A DNA stretch of 28,420 bases from Crickella sp963642455 (GTDB lineage: Bacteria > Bacillota > Clostridia > Peptostreptococcales > Anaerovoracaceae). The DNA lies in the NCBI GenBank assembly GCA_963642455.1, contig CAVIGM010000019.1, positions 1 through 28,420 of the forward strand, written 5' to 3'. The notes under the pieces were generated by a model. That model saw only the letters and a program-made list of their open reading frames with translations. It was not told the DNA's origin and made no database searches. The position numbers and the translations under genes are program-made. Each line of letters starts with the position of its first letter. Within the stretch, counting starts at the first letter, position 1. Of the stretch, positions 1 through 10,100 are shown in pieces.

Positions 1-49
1 TACCAATGTTGATATGTGGCTTGGTTCTTTCGTATTTCTGCTTAGCCAT
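1..49 (-). CDS. tuf: Elongation factor Tu, N-terminal fragment (cut by window edge)
   Basis: Only the first 16 codons are inside the window. They translate as MAKQKYERTKPHINIG, the characteristic start of bacterial EF-Tu just before its first GTP-binding loop. EF-Tu is the cytoplasmic GTPase that delivers aminoacyl-tRNA to the ribosome. An AAGGAG ribosome binding site lies 6 bases upstream of the ATG. The gene follows fusA in the same direction after 70 bases, as the last gene of the classical str operon rpsL-rpsG-fusA-tuf. The rest lies beyond the left edge, so completeness cannot be judged. Confidence 0.93.
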   Translation of the reverse strand, partial: MAKQKYERTKPHINIG

Positions 50-91
50 TTGTCTTTCTCCTTATTAATAATGTTAGTTTAATAAATATAG

Positions 92-118
92 TTTGTTTAA
101 GTTGTTTAAGTTGTTTGA
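92..118. repeat. Short 9-bp tandem repeat in fusA-tuf spacer
   Basis: Roughly three imperfect copies of a 9-base unit (GTTGTTTAA on the plus strand, AACAACTTA-like in the transcript) fill the spacer directly after the fusA stop codon. The spacer has no promoter or terminator that I can support. The repeat may be simple slippage expansion in AT-rich non-coding sequence. Confidence 0.6.
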
Positions 119-119
119 G

Positions 120-2183
120 CTATTTAACGAGCTTCTCCTTGATGCTCTCAGGAAGCTTGTCAAAGTGGTCGAACTGCATTACGTATACGCCTCTACCCTG
201 AGTCTTTGAACGCAGGTCAGTTGCATATCCGAACATCTCGGACAGAGGAACGAAGCCTCTTACGACTGCAGCTCCATTGTTGATATCCGAACCTTCGATT
301 CTTCCTCTTCTTGAACTGATATCTCCAATGATGTCACCCATATTGTTCTCAGGAACCGTTACCTCTACCTTGAAGATAGGCTCGAGGAGTACCGGCTTAG
401 CCTTCTTGCAAGCCTCTCTGAATCCCATTGTGGCTGCAATCTTGAATGCCATTTCGGATGAGTCAACCTCGTGGTAGGAACCATCATATAACTCGATTCC
501 AAGGTCAACTACCTGATATCCGGCAACAGGTCCATTCTGCATTGCCTCGATGAAGCCCTCTTCAATCTTAGGAATATATTCCTTAGGAATAGCTCCGCCG
601 ACAATTGAGTTCTTGAATTCGAAGCCTGCGCCAGCCTCTCTTGGGTACATTCTGAAGCGAACGTGTCCGTATTGACCGGAACCACCGGACTGTTTCTTGT
701 GCTTGTAGTCCTCGTCCACTTCGCATGTAATGGTCTCCTTGTATGAAACCTGTGGCTTGCCGACATTAGCCTCAACCTTGAATTCACGCAGAAGTCTGTC
801 TACGATAATCTCAAGGTGGAGCTCACCCATTCCAGCGATGATAGTCTGTCCTGTCTCAGGGTTAGTATAGGTTCTGAATGTTGGATCCTCTTCTGCCAGC
901 TTAGCGAGAGCTGCACCCATCTTCTCCTGACCAATCTTGGTCTTAGGCTCGATGGCGATCTCGATTACAGGCTCTGGGAATTCCATTGATTCAAGAATAA
1001 TCGGATGATCCTCATCGCAAAGCGTATCTCCTGTAGTTGTCTGCTTGAGACCTACGGCAGCCGCGATGTCACCTGAGTAAACCATATCGATTTCGTCACG
1101 GTGATTAGCGTGCATCTGAAGAATTCTTCCGATTCTCTCCTTCTTGCCCTTTGTTGCATTGAGTACATAAGAGCCACTTTGAAGTGTTCCAGAATATACT
1201 CTGAAGAATGCGAGCTTACCTACGTAAGGGTCAGCCATAATCTTGAATGCAAGTGCTGAGAAAGGCTCCTTGTCGCTTGATGGTCTTGCCTCTTCTTCCT
1301 CTGTATCTGGGTTAATTCCCTTGATAGCAGGGATGTCTGTAGGTGCTGGCATATAGTCAACAACTCCGTCAAGCATCAGCTGAACGCCCTTGTTCTTGTA
1401 TGCAGAGCCGCAGAATACAGGATACATTTCGCCCTTGATTGTCTGCTCTCTGATAACCTTCTTGATCTCCTCGTTGGTAATTTCTTCACCCTCAAGGTAT
1501 CTCATCATCAGCTCTTCATCGCATTCAGATACTGACTCAACAAGCTTGTCTCTCCAAGCCTCAGCGTCAGCTCTCATATTCTCCGGAATATCCTGCTCCT
1601 CATATTCTTTGCCGAGGTCATCCAAATAGATCTCAGCCTTCATCTTAATGAGGTCAATGATTCCAACGAAATCATTCTCAGAACCGATTGGAAGCTGCAC
1701 AGGAACTGCATTTGCCTTAAGTCTGTCGTGAATCATATCAACAACACGATAGAAGTTGGCACCGAGAATATCCATCTTGTTAATGAAAATCATTCTTGGG
1801 ACATTATATTTCTCGGCCTGTCTCCATACCGTCTCAGACTGTGGCTCAACGCCGCCCTTTGCACAGAGTACCATTACGGCTCCGTCCAGTACACGAAGTG
1901 ATCTTTCTACCTCAACGGTGAAGTCAACGTGTCCCGGAGTGTCAATAATATTGATTCTTGTGTCTTTCCACTGAGCAGTAGTAGCGGCTGAAGTAATGGT
2001 AATTCCGCGTTCCTGTTCCTGCTCCATCCAGTCCATTGTTGCTGAACCTTCGTGGGTCTCACCAATCTTGTGAGTCTTTCCTGTATAGAAAAGTATTCTC
2101 TCTGTAGTGGTGGTCTTGCCGGCATCGATGTGAGCCATGATACCGATGTTTCTTGTCTTCTCCAGTGAAAAACTTCTTCCCAT
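120..2183 (-). CDS. fusA: Elongation factor G
   Basis: Cytoplasmic translational GTPase that drives tRNA-mRNA translocation after peptide bond formation and acts with RRF in ribosome recycling. The 687-residue length is normal for the family. The GTPase domain shows G1 AHIDAGKTT (about 17-25), DTPGH (81-85) and NKMD (135-138). The C-terminal half carries the conserved GGSGQYGHV stretch of domain IV and the SRRGRIEG stretch of domain V. The ATG start at 2183 has a GGAGG ribosome binding site with a 5-base gap (GGAGGAAATAATG). It is the third gene of the str operon, 57 bases after rpsG and 70 before tuf. Nothing appears truncated. Identity is certain from motifs and context. Confidence 0.98.
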   Translation of the reverse strand: MGRSFSLEKTRNIGIMAHIDAGKTTTTERILFYTGKTHKIGETHEGSATMDWMEQEQERGITITSAATTAQWKDTRINIIDTPGHVDFTVEVERSLRVLDGAVMVLCAKGGVEPQSETVWRQAEKYNVPRMIFINKMDILGANFYRVVDMIHDRLKANAVPVQLPIGSENDFVGIIDLIKMKAEIYLDDLGKEYEEQDIPENMRADAEAWRDKLVESVSECDEELMMRYLEGEEITNEEIKKVIREQTIKGEMYPVFCGSAYKNKGVQLMLDGVVDYMPAPTDIPAIKGINPDTEEEEARPSSDKEPFSALAFKIMADPYVGKLAFFRVYSGTLQSGSYVLNATKGKKERIGRILQMHANHRDEIDMVYSGDIAAAVGLKQTTTGDTLCDEDHPIILESMEFPEPVIEIAIEPKTKIGQEKMGAALAKLAEEDPTFRTYTNPETGQTIIAGMGELHLEIIVDRLLREFKVEANVGKPQVSYKETITCEVDEDYKHKKQSGGSGQYGHVRFRMYPREAGAGFEFKNSIVGGAIPKEYIPKIEEGFIEAMQNGPVAGYQVVDLGIELYDGSYHEVDSSEMAFKIAATMGFREACKKAKPVLLEPIFKVEVTVPENNMGDIIGDISSRRGRIEGSDINNGAAVVRGFVPLSEMFGYATDLRSKTQGRGVYVMQFDHFDKLPESIKEKLVK

Positions 2184-2218
2184 TATTTCCTCCTTCCTAC
2201 TTCTCTATAGTCTTCTCT

Positions 2219-2241
2219 ATCAGCATGTATCACCTGCTGAT
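2219..2241 (-). other. Short hairpin at the rpsG stop codon
   Basis: A perfect 7-bp inverted repeat (ATCAGCA / TGCTGAT) with a 9-base loop overlaps the end of rpsG and sits in the rpsG-fusA spacer. No T-run follows, so it is unlikely to be an intrinsic terminator. It could be a processing or stability element, but no function can be assigned. Confidence 0.4.
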
Positions 2242-2711
2242 TAGAATCTGAAGTGTGCGAACGCCTTGTTAGCTTCTGCCATCTTATGAGTATCTTCCTT
2301 CTTCTTTACAGATGCTCCAGTGTTGTTAGCAGCGTCCATGAGTTCCTTAGCAAGTCTCTCAGCCATAGTTCTCTCTCCTCTTGCTCTTGTGTACTTAGTG
2401 AGCCAACGGATTGCGAGAGTCTGGCGTCTTTCAGGTCTTACTTCGATAGGAACCTGGTAGTTCGCACCACCAATTCTTCTTGCTTTAACTTCTAATACAG
2501 GCATGATATTGTTCATAGCCTCGTCGAATACTTCCAACGGTTCTTTGCCAGTCTGTGCCTTAATCATATCGAATGCATCATATACGATCTTCTGAGCAAC
2601 GCCCTTCTTACCGTCGAGCATGATGCTGTTGATTAACTTAGCAAGGACTACGCTACCGTATACTGGATCTGGAAGTACTTCTCTCTTTGGTACATTACCT
2701 TTTCTAGGCAC
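2241..2711 (-). CDS. rpsG: 30S ribosomal protein S7
   Basis: Primary-binding protein that organises the head of the small ribosomal subunit and contacts the E-site tRNA. The 156 residues match the usual length. The sequence contains the conserved N-terminal block around LINSIMLDGKKGVAQKIVYD and the GGANYQVPIEVRPERR block. Translation starts at a GTG codon (2709-2711), supported by AAGGAGG eight bases upstream and by the family N-terminus MPRKGNVPKR. It lies between rpsL and fusA in the str operon. In Enterobacteria S7 represses its own operon by binding the rpsL-rpsG spacer. Here that spacer is 152 bases long and can fold (see the separate entry), so similar control is possible but not shown. 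Confidence 0.98.
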   Translation of the reverse strand: MPRKGNVPKREVLPDPVYGSVVLAKLINSIMLDGKKGVAQKIVYDAFDMIKAQTGKEPLEVFDEAMNNIMPVLEVKARRIGGANYQVPIEVRPERRQTLAIRWLTKYTRARGERTMAERLAKELMDAANNTGASVKKKEDTHKMAEANKAFAHFRF

Positions 2712-2746
2712 TTCTCTTCCCTCCTTGATTTCAGTCGGTACTCGTT

Positions 2747-2807
2747 AACACTTTCGTGAAATTCTTCAGGTGGAAAAAAATTGTTCCATCTTACTCCCGG
2801 AAGTGTT
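2747..2807 (-). promoter_or_regulatory. Foldable rpsL-rpsG spacer, possible S7 control element
   Basis: The 152-base gap between rpsL and rpsG contains nested inverted repeats on the coding strand. An outer 7-bp stem pairs 2801-2807 with 2747-2753 (AACACTT / AAGTGTT), and an inner 5-bp stem pairs 2784-2788 with 2771-2775 (TGGAA / TTCCA). A third small stem (TCTCT / AGAGA) lies nearer the rpsL stop. The position matches the S7 translational operator known from E. coli. I cannot see sequence identity to that operator, so the regulatory role is inference. Confidence 0.35.
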
Positions 2808-2863
2808 CCCGTGGCGCTCTCTATATATTCAGAGAATGCCTCTAACCGATTTCTTTAGTTATA

Positions 2864-3280
2864 CTATTTCTTCTTAGGTCTCTTTGCTCCATACTTGGAA
2901 CGAGCCTGGCCACGGTTTGCAACACCAGCTGCATCGAGTGTTCCTCTTACGATGTGATATCTTACACCTGGGAGGTCCTTAACTCTTCCGCCTCTTACAA
3001 GAACAACGCTGTGCTCCTGAAGATTGTGTCCAATTCCTGGGATGTAAGCTGTAACTTCCATTCCGTTAGTCAGACGTACCCTTGCTACTTTTCTCAGAGC
3101 TGAGTTAGGCTTCTTAGGAGTAACAGTCTTAACTGCTACGCATACTCCTCTCTTCTGAGGGGAATTAACGTTGGTAAGAGTCTTCTTAAGTGTGTTCATG
3201 TTCTTACCAAGTGCAGGAGCTGTTGACTTCTTTACAGCGCTTGTTCTACCCTGACGTACTAATTGGTTAATTGTAGGCAT
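2864..3280 (-). CDS. rpsL: 30S ribosomal protein S12
   Basis: Decoding-centre protein of the small subunit, controlling accuracy of tRNA selection. The 138 residues match Firmicute S12. The conserved TPKKPNSALRKVARVRLTNG block is present. The two lysines most often changed in streptomycin-resistant strains are unmutated (K56 in PKKPN, K101 in RVKDLPG). GGAAAGGAGATTATA directly precedes the ATG. It is the first gene of the str operon and has its own near-consensus promoter 84-112 bases upstream. The L7Ae-like gene (ybxF/rplGB) found upstream of rpsL in Bacillus is absent; rpoC ends only 118 bases away. Confidence 0.98.
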   Translation of the reverse strand: MPTINQLVRQGRTSAVKKSTAPALGKNMNTLKKTLTNVNSPQKRGVCVAVKTVTPKKPNSALRKVARVRLTNGMEVTAYIPGIGHNLQEHSVVLVRGGRVKDLPGVRYHIVRGTLDAAGVANRGQARSKYGAKRPKKK

Positions 3281-3318
3281 TATAATCTCCTTTCCTCTAA
3301 AATTATTATCAAGAAGTC

Positions 3319-3344
3319 CGCAGGCCGACCTAAATCAGCCCGCG
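3319..3344 (-). other. GC-rich hairpin in the rpsL leader
   Basis: A 7-bp stem with one G-U pair (CGCGGGC / GCCTGCG) and a 12-base loop lies between the promoter and the rpsL ribosome binding site. It is the only GC-rich patch in the leader. It has no T-run, so it is more likely a 5' stabilising or regulatory structure than a terminator of rpoC. No known riboswitch or leader class is recognised. Confidence 0.4.
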
Positions 3345-3363
3345 AACGGTCTCGAACTGTTTA

Positions 3364-3392
3364 ATTATAGTGATAAAAGCTTGATTTGTCAA
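3364..3392 (-). promoter_or_regulatory. Strong sigma-A-type promoter for rpsL-rpsG-fusA-tuf
   Basis: On the minus strand a perfect -35 TTGACA (3387-3392) and a perfect -10 TATAAT (3364-3369) are separated by exactly 17 bases. The -35 box lies 6 bases after the rpoC stop codon. Transcription should begin near 3357, giving a leader of about 75 bases. This separates str-operon expression from rpoBC. It is the best promoter in the window by sequence. Confidence 0.9.
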
Positions 3393-3398
3393 CGAAAA

Positions 3399-6300
3399 CT
3401 ACTCAACAAGGCTTGGGTCGAAGCCAGTATCTTCAGCCTCTACAGCCTTCTCCTTGTCCGATGAGTCTCCAGCTGCACGATTCTCAGCTTCTTTAGCCAG
3501 CATAGCGATATATTCATCGACATTGTCGTATGATGGCTGCTCTTCACCATTCATAAGGTCTTCGTTCTCACCATAATCTACTTGGATGTCGCTATATCTT
3601 CTCATACCAGTGCCGGCAGGGATAAGCTTACCAATCATTACATTCTCCTTGAGACCTTCAAGTCTGTCAATTTTGCCCTTAACAGATGCATCTGTGAGAA
3701 CCTTGATTGTCTCCTGGAAGGATGCTGCTGAGAGGAAGCTGCTTGTTGCAAGCGCTGCCTTAGCGATACCGAGAAGCTGTCTTGTGCACTCTGCAGGCTC
3801 GCCGCCCTCAGCAACTGCGATTTCGTTAGCTTCATCAATTTCGTTCTTGGTGTACTGTCCGCCTGGGATAAGTGATGTATCTCCTGGCTTATCAACCTTG
3901 TACTTGTTGAGCATCTGGCTGACGATTACTTCGATGTGCTTATCGTTAATGTCTACACCCTGAGTCTTATATACTCTCTGTACTTCCTTAAGAAGATACT
4001 GGTAAACGCCTTCAACACCGACAATTCTCATGATGTCATGTGGATCCAAAGGTCCCTTAGTAATCTGTCCGCCGGCTTCAACTCTCTGGCCAAGCTCAAC
4101 GTTGATTCTTGCTCCAAATGGTACAACGTAGGTTCTGTCTCCGCCTTCTTCTCTAACAACAACATTTGTCTTGTTGTCAGGTCTTGGCTCGATTGAAATT
4201 ACTTCACCATCTGCCTCGCAAATCTCGGCAAGACCCTTAGGCTTACGAGCTTCGAAGAGCTCTTCTACTCTTGGAAGACCCTGCGTGATATCGCTTCCAG
4301 CTACACCACCTGTATGGAAGGTTCTCATCGTCAGCTGTGTACCCGGCTCACCGATGGACTGAGCTGCGATGATACCTACGGCCTCGCCAGGAAGAACCAT
4401 TTTGCCTGTTGCAAGATTCTTACCGTAGCACTTAGCGCATACACCTCTCTTGCACTTGCAGTTCATTACGGATCTAACCTTAACGCTCTTGACACCAGCA
4501 GCCTCAATAGCCTCAGCCATATCATCTGTAATGTATTCGCCGTTGGCAACCATTACCTCGCCAGTCATAGGATTGATTACGTCCTCAGTAACGAATCTTC
4601 CTGCGATTCTCTGGTAGAGCTTCTCGATTTCTTCCTTGCCGTCCATGAATGCAGCAAATTCGATTCCTTCTGTTGAACCGCAATCCTCTTCATTGACGAT
4701 GGTGCTGTGCGAAACGTCTACAAGTCTTCTTGTCAGATAACCTGAGTCGGCTGTTCTAAGCGCTGTATCGGCAAGTCCCTTACGAGCACCGTTTGATGAA
4801 ATGAAGTATTCGAGTATGGACAGACCTTCACGGAAGTTAGCCTTGATAGGAATCTCTACCGTGTGACCTGTTGCGTTAGCCATCAGTCCACGCATACCGC
4901 CGACCTGGCTAATCTGTGACTTGTTACCACGGGCTCCGGAATTAGCCATGATATACAGGTTGTTCATAGTACCGAGGTTCTCCATAAGAGCGTCGGCAAC
5001 TGTATCTGTGGCTTTCTTCCATGTCTTGATAACAGCTTCGTATCTTTCTTTGTCGCTCATCAGACCGCGTCTGTAAGCGTTCTCGAATTTATCTACTTCC
5101 TTCTCGGCTGCAGCAACGATTGTGTACTTCTCTTCTGGAATTTCCATATCGGAAATACTGATTGTTGTTGCCGAAATTGTTGAATAGTGGTAACCGATGC
5201 TCTTAATGTAGTCAAGCATAAGAACGGTATCTGTGTTGCCGTGTGCCTTGAAGCACTTACCGATAATTCGACCAAGAGCCTTCTTATCGCAAAGGAAGTC
5301 TACTTCGAGTGAGTATGGGTCCTCTTCTCTATTTACGAAACCGATGTCCTGTGGCAGGCCTTGGTTGAAGATAAATCTTCCGACTGTCGACTCAACGAGC
5401 TTGCCTCTATCTCCAGGGAAGGCGTATCTACGAACCTTTACTTTTGCATGAATTCCAACGACTCCTGCCTGGTAAGCCATAATCATCTCGTCATAGTCCG
5501 CGAAGCACTTGCCGTCACCTACTTCTGCAGGGAGGTTACGCTCTACGCTGCCTGGATGTGTAAGATAATAGCTTCCCAGAATCATGTCCTGAGTTGGAAT
5601 TGTAATAGGCGAACCATCCTTAGGTGCCAGAATATTATTAACTGACAGCATAAGGAATCTTGCCTCAGCCTGTGCCTCAACCGAAAGTGGTACGTGAACA
5701 GCCATCTGGTCTCCGTCGAAGTCGGCGTTGAAGGCTGTACATACGAGTGGATGCAGCTTGATAGCCTTACCTTCAACAAGCACTGGCTCGAACGCCTGGA
5801 TACCAAGTCTGTGCAGTGTCGGAGCACGGTTAAGAAGTACAGGGTGATCCTTAATTACATAATCGAGCACATCCCATACTGCAGGCTCGGCTCTTTCTAC
5901 CATGGTTCTTGCGTTCTTAGCGTTATGCGCAAGTCCTCTTTCGGCAAGCTCCTTCATGATGAAAGGCTTGAAGAGCTCAAGTGCCATGCTCTTAGGAAGT
6001 CCGCACTGGTAGAACTTAAGCTCAGGTCCTACAACGATTACTGAACGGCCTGAGAAGTCAACTCTCTTACCGAGCAGATTCTGACGGAAACGTCCCTGCT
6101 TACCCTTCAGCATATCCGAAAGCGACTTAAGCTTTCTTCCAGCAGCTCCTGTTACGGATTTGCCTCTTCTTCCGTTGTTAATAAGAGCATCTACTGCCTC
6201 CTGGAGCATTCTCTTCTCATTTCTGATGATGATGTCTGGTGCTCCTGCAGCGTCTAACTTCTTAAGTCTGTTATTTCTGTAAATTACTCTTCTGTACAAA

Positions 6301-7082
6301 TCGTTAAGGTCAGATGTTGCGAATCTGCCTCCGTCGAGCTGTACCATAGGTCTCAGATCCGGTGGAATTACAGGAATTACCTCAAGGATCATGCTCTGTG
6401 GCTTAACGCCTGACTGCTTGAAAGCATCTACAAGCTCGAGTGTCTTAAGAAGACGAATGCGCTTCTGTACTGATGCCTTAACGAGCTGCTCTCTGATTTC
6501 CTCTGAGAGCTTGTCGACATCTATGTCCTCGAGCAGCTGCTTAATTGCCTCTGCGCCCATTGCAGCCTTGAAGTTCTTTCCATAAATCTCGCAAGCTTCG
6601 ATATATTCCTCTTCTGTAAGAAGCTGCTTATACTGAAGTGCTGTTGCACCTGGATCGAGTACGATATATGCGCCGAAGTATATAACCTTCTCAAGATTCT
6701 TGATTGATATATCGAGAATCAGCGCGATTCTTGATGGGCTGCCCTTGAAGTACCAAATGTGCGAAACAGGGGATACGAGCTTGATGTGTCCCATCCTCTC
6801 TCTTCTAACTTTTGACTTGGTTACTTCTACTCCGCAATATGGGCAGACAAGATTCTTATAGTGAATCTTATTGTATTTGCCGCATCCGCATACCCAGTCC
6901 TTAGTAGGTCCAAAGATTCTCTCGCAGAAAAGTCCGTCGAATTCAGGCTTGAGAGATCTGTAATTGATTGTCTCAGGCTTAGTTACCTCACCATGTGACC
7001 ATTCAAGCATTGTTTCTGTTGAAGCCAGCTTAATCTGCAAGGACTCAATATTTCTCAAATCGTAGTTATTATCTATATTCAT
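3399..7082 (-). CDS. rpoC: DNA-directed RNA polymerase subunit beta'
   Basis: Catalytic large subunit of the core RNA polymerase, 1227 residues. It shows the N-terminal zinc-binding cysteines C65, C67, C80 and C83, the active-site loop NADFDGDQ (452-459) whose aspartates hold catalytic magnesium, and the second zinc cluster NCKCKRGVCAKCYG. The C-terminal tail of about 30 residues is acidic and variable. The start at 7082 is supported by GGGAGG eight bases upstream and by the family N-terminus. It follows rpoB after 20 bases in an rpoBC operon. No obvious intrinsic terminator follows; the str-operon promoter lies directly behind its stop codon. Confidence 0.98.
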   Translation of the reverse strand: MNIDNNYDLRNIESLQIKLASTETMLEWSHGEVTKPETINYRSLKPEFDGLFCERIFGPTKDWVCGCGKYNKIHYKNLVCPYCGVEVTKSKVRRERMGHIKLVSPVSHIWYFKGSPSRIALILDISIKNLEKVIYFGAYIVLDPGATALQYKQLLTEEEYIEACEIYGKNFKAAMGAEAIKQLLEDIDVDKLSEEIREQLVKASVQKRIRLLKTLELVDAFKQSGVKPQSMILEVIPVIPPDLRPMVQLDGGRFATSDLNDLYRRVIYRNNRLKKLDAAGAPDIIIRNEKRMLQEAVDALINNGRRGKSVTGAAGRKLKSLSDMLKGKQGRFRQNLLGKRVDFSGRSVIVVGPELKFYQCGLPKSMALELFKPFIMKELAERGLAHNAKNARTMVERAEPAVWDVLDYVIKDHPVLLNRAPTLHRLGIQAFEPVLVEGKAIKLHPLVCTAFNADFDGDQMAVHVPLSVEAQAEARFLMLSVNNILAPKDGSPITIPTQDMILGSYYLTHPGSVERNLPAEVGDGKCFADYDEMIMAYQAGVVGIHAKVKVRRYAFPGDRGKLVESTVGRFIFNQGLPQDIGFVNREEDPYSLEVDFLCDKKALGRIIGKCFKAHGNTDTVLMLDYIKSIGYHYSTISATTISISDMEIPEEKYTIVAAAEKEVDKFENAYRRGLMSDKERYEAVIKTWKKATDTVADALMENLGTMNNLYIMANSGARGNKSQISQVGGMRGLMANATGHTVEIPIKANFREGLSILEYFISSNGARKGLADTALRTADSGYLTRRLVDVSHSTIVNEEDCGSTEGIEFAAFMDGKEEIEKLYQRIAGRFVTEDVINPMTGEVMVANGEYITDDMAEAIEAAGVKSVKVRSVMNCKCKRGVCAKCYGKNLATGKMVLPGEAVGIIAAQSIGEPGTQLTMRTFHTGGVAGSDITQGLPRVEELFEARKPKGLAEICEADGEVISIEPRPDNKTNVVVREEGGDRTYVVPFGARINVELGQRVEAGGQITKGPLDPHDIMRIVGVEGVYQYLLKEVQRVYKTQGVDINDKHIEVIVSQMLNKYKVDKPGDTSLIPGGQYTKNEIDEANEIAVAEGGEPAECTRQLLGIAKAALATSSFLSAASFQETIKVLTDASVKGKIDRLEGLKENVMIGKLIPAGTGMRRYSDIQVDYGENEDLMNGEEQPSYDNVDEYIAMLAKEAENRAAGDSSDKEKAVEAEDTGFDPSLVE

Positions 7083-7102
7083 TCTTATGTCCTCCCTTCA
7101 GA

Positions 7103-10100
7103 TTAGTCTTCTATAGAAAAAATGTCGAAATCTGGGTCAAAATCTTCTTCGGCTTCTTCAAGGCCTTCGAGGTTCGAAAGGTCCTCTTCATCGACATCAT
7201 CGATGGAACCGATTGCTCCGCCGTAGTTGTTCTCAATCTCGGCATATTCTCTTTCGCGCTCTGCTCTTCTGTCATTGTCGCTGATCATTCTGTCGTATGT
7301 AAGAGCACCGTCATATTCGGATGTCTCTCTAATCTTGATTTCCTGATCATCGTCAGTCATTGTTCTGATATCAAGAGCAAGTGCCTGAAGTTCCTTGATG
7401 AGTACCTTGAATGCCTCTGGAATACCTGGCTTAGGAATATTTACACCGTTGATAATTGCCTCGTAGGTCTTAGTTCTTCCGATAATATCGTCGGACTTAA
7501 CGGTGAGAATCTCCTGAAGTGTATAAGCTGCGCCATAAGCCTCAAGAGCCCATACTTCCATTTCTCCGAATCTCTGTCCTCCGAACTGAGCCTTACCACC
7601 AAGTGGCTGCTGAGTTACGAGTGAGTAAGGTCCGGTTGATCTTGCGTGAATCTTATCATCTACAAGGTGGTGGAGCTTGAGCATATACATGTATCCTACG
7701 GTTACAGGATTATCGAAGAATTCTCCAGTTCTACCGTCACGAAGTCTAAGCTTACCTGTCTTAGGATATCCGCATTCGTCAAGAAGATTTATTACGTCCT
7801 TCTCGCTTGCTCCATCAAATACAGGTGTCGAAATATACCAGCCCTTCTTCTTTGCAGCAAGACCGAGGTGAACCTCGAGTACCTGTCCAACGTTCATACG
7901 GGAAGGTACACCAAGTGGGTTAAGCATTACCTGCAGGCATTCACCATTCTCTAAGAATGGCATATCCTCCTGAGGAAGAATTCTCGAAATTACACCCTTG
8001 TTACCGTGGCGTCCTGCCATCTTGTCGCCGACGTTGATTTTTCTCTTGTTAGCAACATATACGTGAACAACTTTATTTACACCAGGTGAAAGCTCGTTGC
8101 TGTTGCTTCTGTCAAAGACTCTTACGTCTATTACAACGCCCTCTTCTCCGTGTGGAAGTCTGAGTGACGAATCTCTAACCTCTTTGGATTTCTCGCCAAA
8201 GATAGCGCGGAGCATTCTTGTCTCAGGAGTGAGGTCAGTCTCGCTCTTAGGTGTAAGCTTACCAACAAGAATATCTGTTGAATGAACCTCAGCACCAACT
8301 CTGATAATTCCGTCCTCGTCGAGTTCCTTAAGTGCGTTCTCGCCGACATTAGGAATGTCTCTTGTGATTTCTTCAGGTCCAAGCTTAGTATCTCTTGACT
8401 CGCATTCGTGCTTCTCGATGTGAAGTGATGTGAGTACGTCGTCCATAAGAAGTCTCTCGTTGAGGATGATAGCGTCCTCGTAGTTGTAGCCTTCCCATGT
8501 CATGAATCCGATGAGCAGATTCTTTCCAAGTGAAATTTCTCCAAGGTTAGTTGATGGACCGTCAGCTACTACCTCGCCAGCCTCGATATGCTCGCCAAAG
8601 GAAACGATAGGTCTCTGGTTGATGCAAGTGCCCTGGTTGGAACGCTTGAATTTGAGCATTTTGTAGGTGTCAATTTCGCCGTTGTCGTCTCTTCTGATCT
8701 TGACACTTGTTCCGTCTACGAATTCAACGATACCTGAATTCTTCGCAAGAACAACTGCGCCCGAGTCACAAGCAGCCTTGTATTCGATACCTGTGCCGAC
8801 AATAGGTGCCTCTGTTACAAGAAGAGGAACCGCCTGTCTCTGCATGTTCGAACCCATCAGAGCTCTGTTCGCGTCATCGTTCTCAAGGAAAGGAATCATG
8901 GCTGTCGCAACAGATACTACCTGCTTAGGTGAAACGTCCATGTAGTCTACTTCTGTCTTTGGAACGAGGGTGATTTCGCCCTTAACGCCTCTTACAGCGA
9001 CCTTGTTATTTACAAAATGTCCCTCTGCATCAAGTGGCTCGTTCGCCTGAGCAACTATCATGAGTTCCTCGTCGGTAGCCGAAAGGTATTCTACTTCCTT
9101 GGTTACGATGCCTGTAGCCTTGTCGACCTTACGATAAGGTGTCTCGATAAAGCCATATTCGTTGATGATGCCGTATGTTGTAAGAGAACCGATAAGTCCG
9201 ATGTTAGGACCTTCAGGTGTCTCGATAGGGCACATTCTTCCGTAGTGTGAATAGTGTACGTCTCTTACCTCGAATCCAGCTCTTTCTCTCGAAAGACCTC
9301 CAGGTCCGAGTGCGGAAATTCTTCTCTTGTGTGTAAGCTCAGCAAGAGGATTGTTCTGATCCATGAACTGCGAGAGCTGTGAACTTCCGAAGAATTCCTT
9401 GATTGCAGCTGTTACAGGACGAATGTTGATGAGGTCCTTAGGCGAGGAATTCTCAGTTGTCATTCTCTCCCTGATGGTTTTCTCCATTCTTGCAAAACCG
9501 ATTCTGCACTGGTTCTGCAGGAGCTCTCCTACTGTCTTAAGTCTTCTGTTGCCAAGGTGGTCGATATCGTCAATATCGCCGATGCCGTGGTTGAGGTTAA
9601 GAATGTAGCTTACAGATGCAATGATATCCTCGAGGATAATGTTCTTAGGTGAAAGTTCCTTCTTGCGCTCTGCGATTCCGAGTCTAATCTTGTCCTCGTC
9701 ACCAGCTGCCTCAACAAGGATCTCCTTGAGAACAGGATAATATACCTTCTCGGACAATCTATATACAGAAAGGTCGAAGTCTACGTACTTGCTTGGATCA
9801 ACGAAGTTGTTGCCGACAACTTTTACAATGCTGTCGTCCTCGTCTGCCTTTGCATAGCAAAGTACCGAAACAACACCTGCGTCCTCGATTTCCATAGCCA
9901 ATTCCTTCGAAATCTTCTGTCCTTTCTCAGCAAGAGTATCTCCGGTATTTGGATCAAAGACATCCTCTGCGACGATAGTGTCAGCGATTCTGTCATGGAT
10001 TCCGAGCTTCTTGTTATATTTGAATCTGCCAACCCTTGCAAGATCATATCTTCTCGGATCAAAGAGAAGTGTCTCGAGCATTGACCTTGCGCTATCTGTT

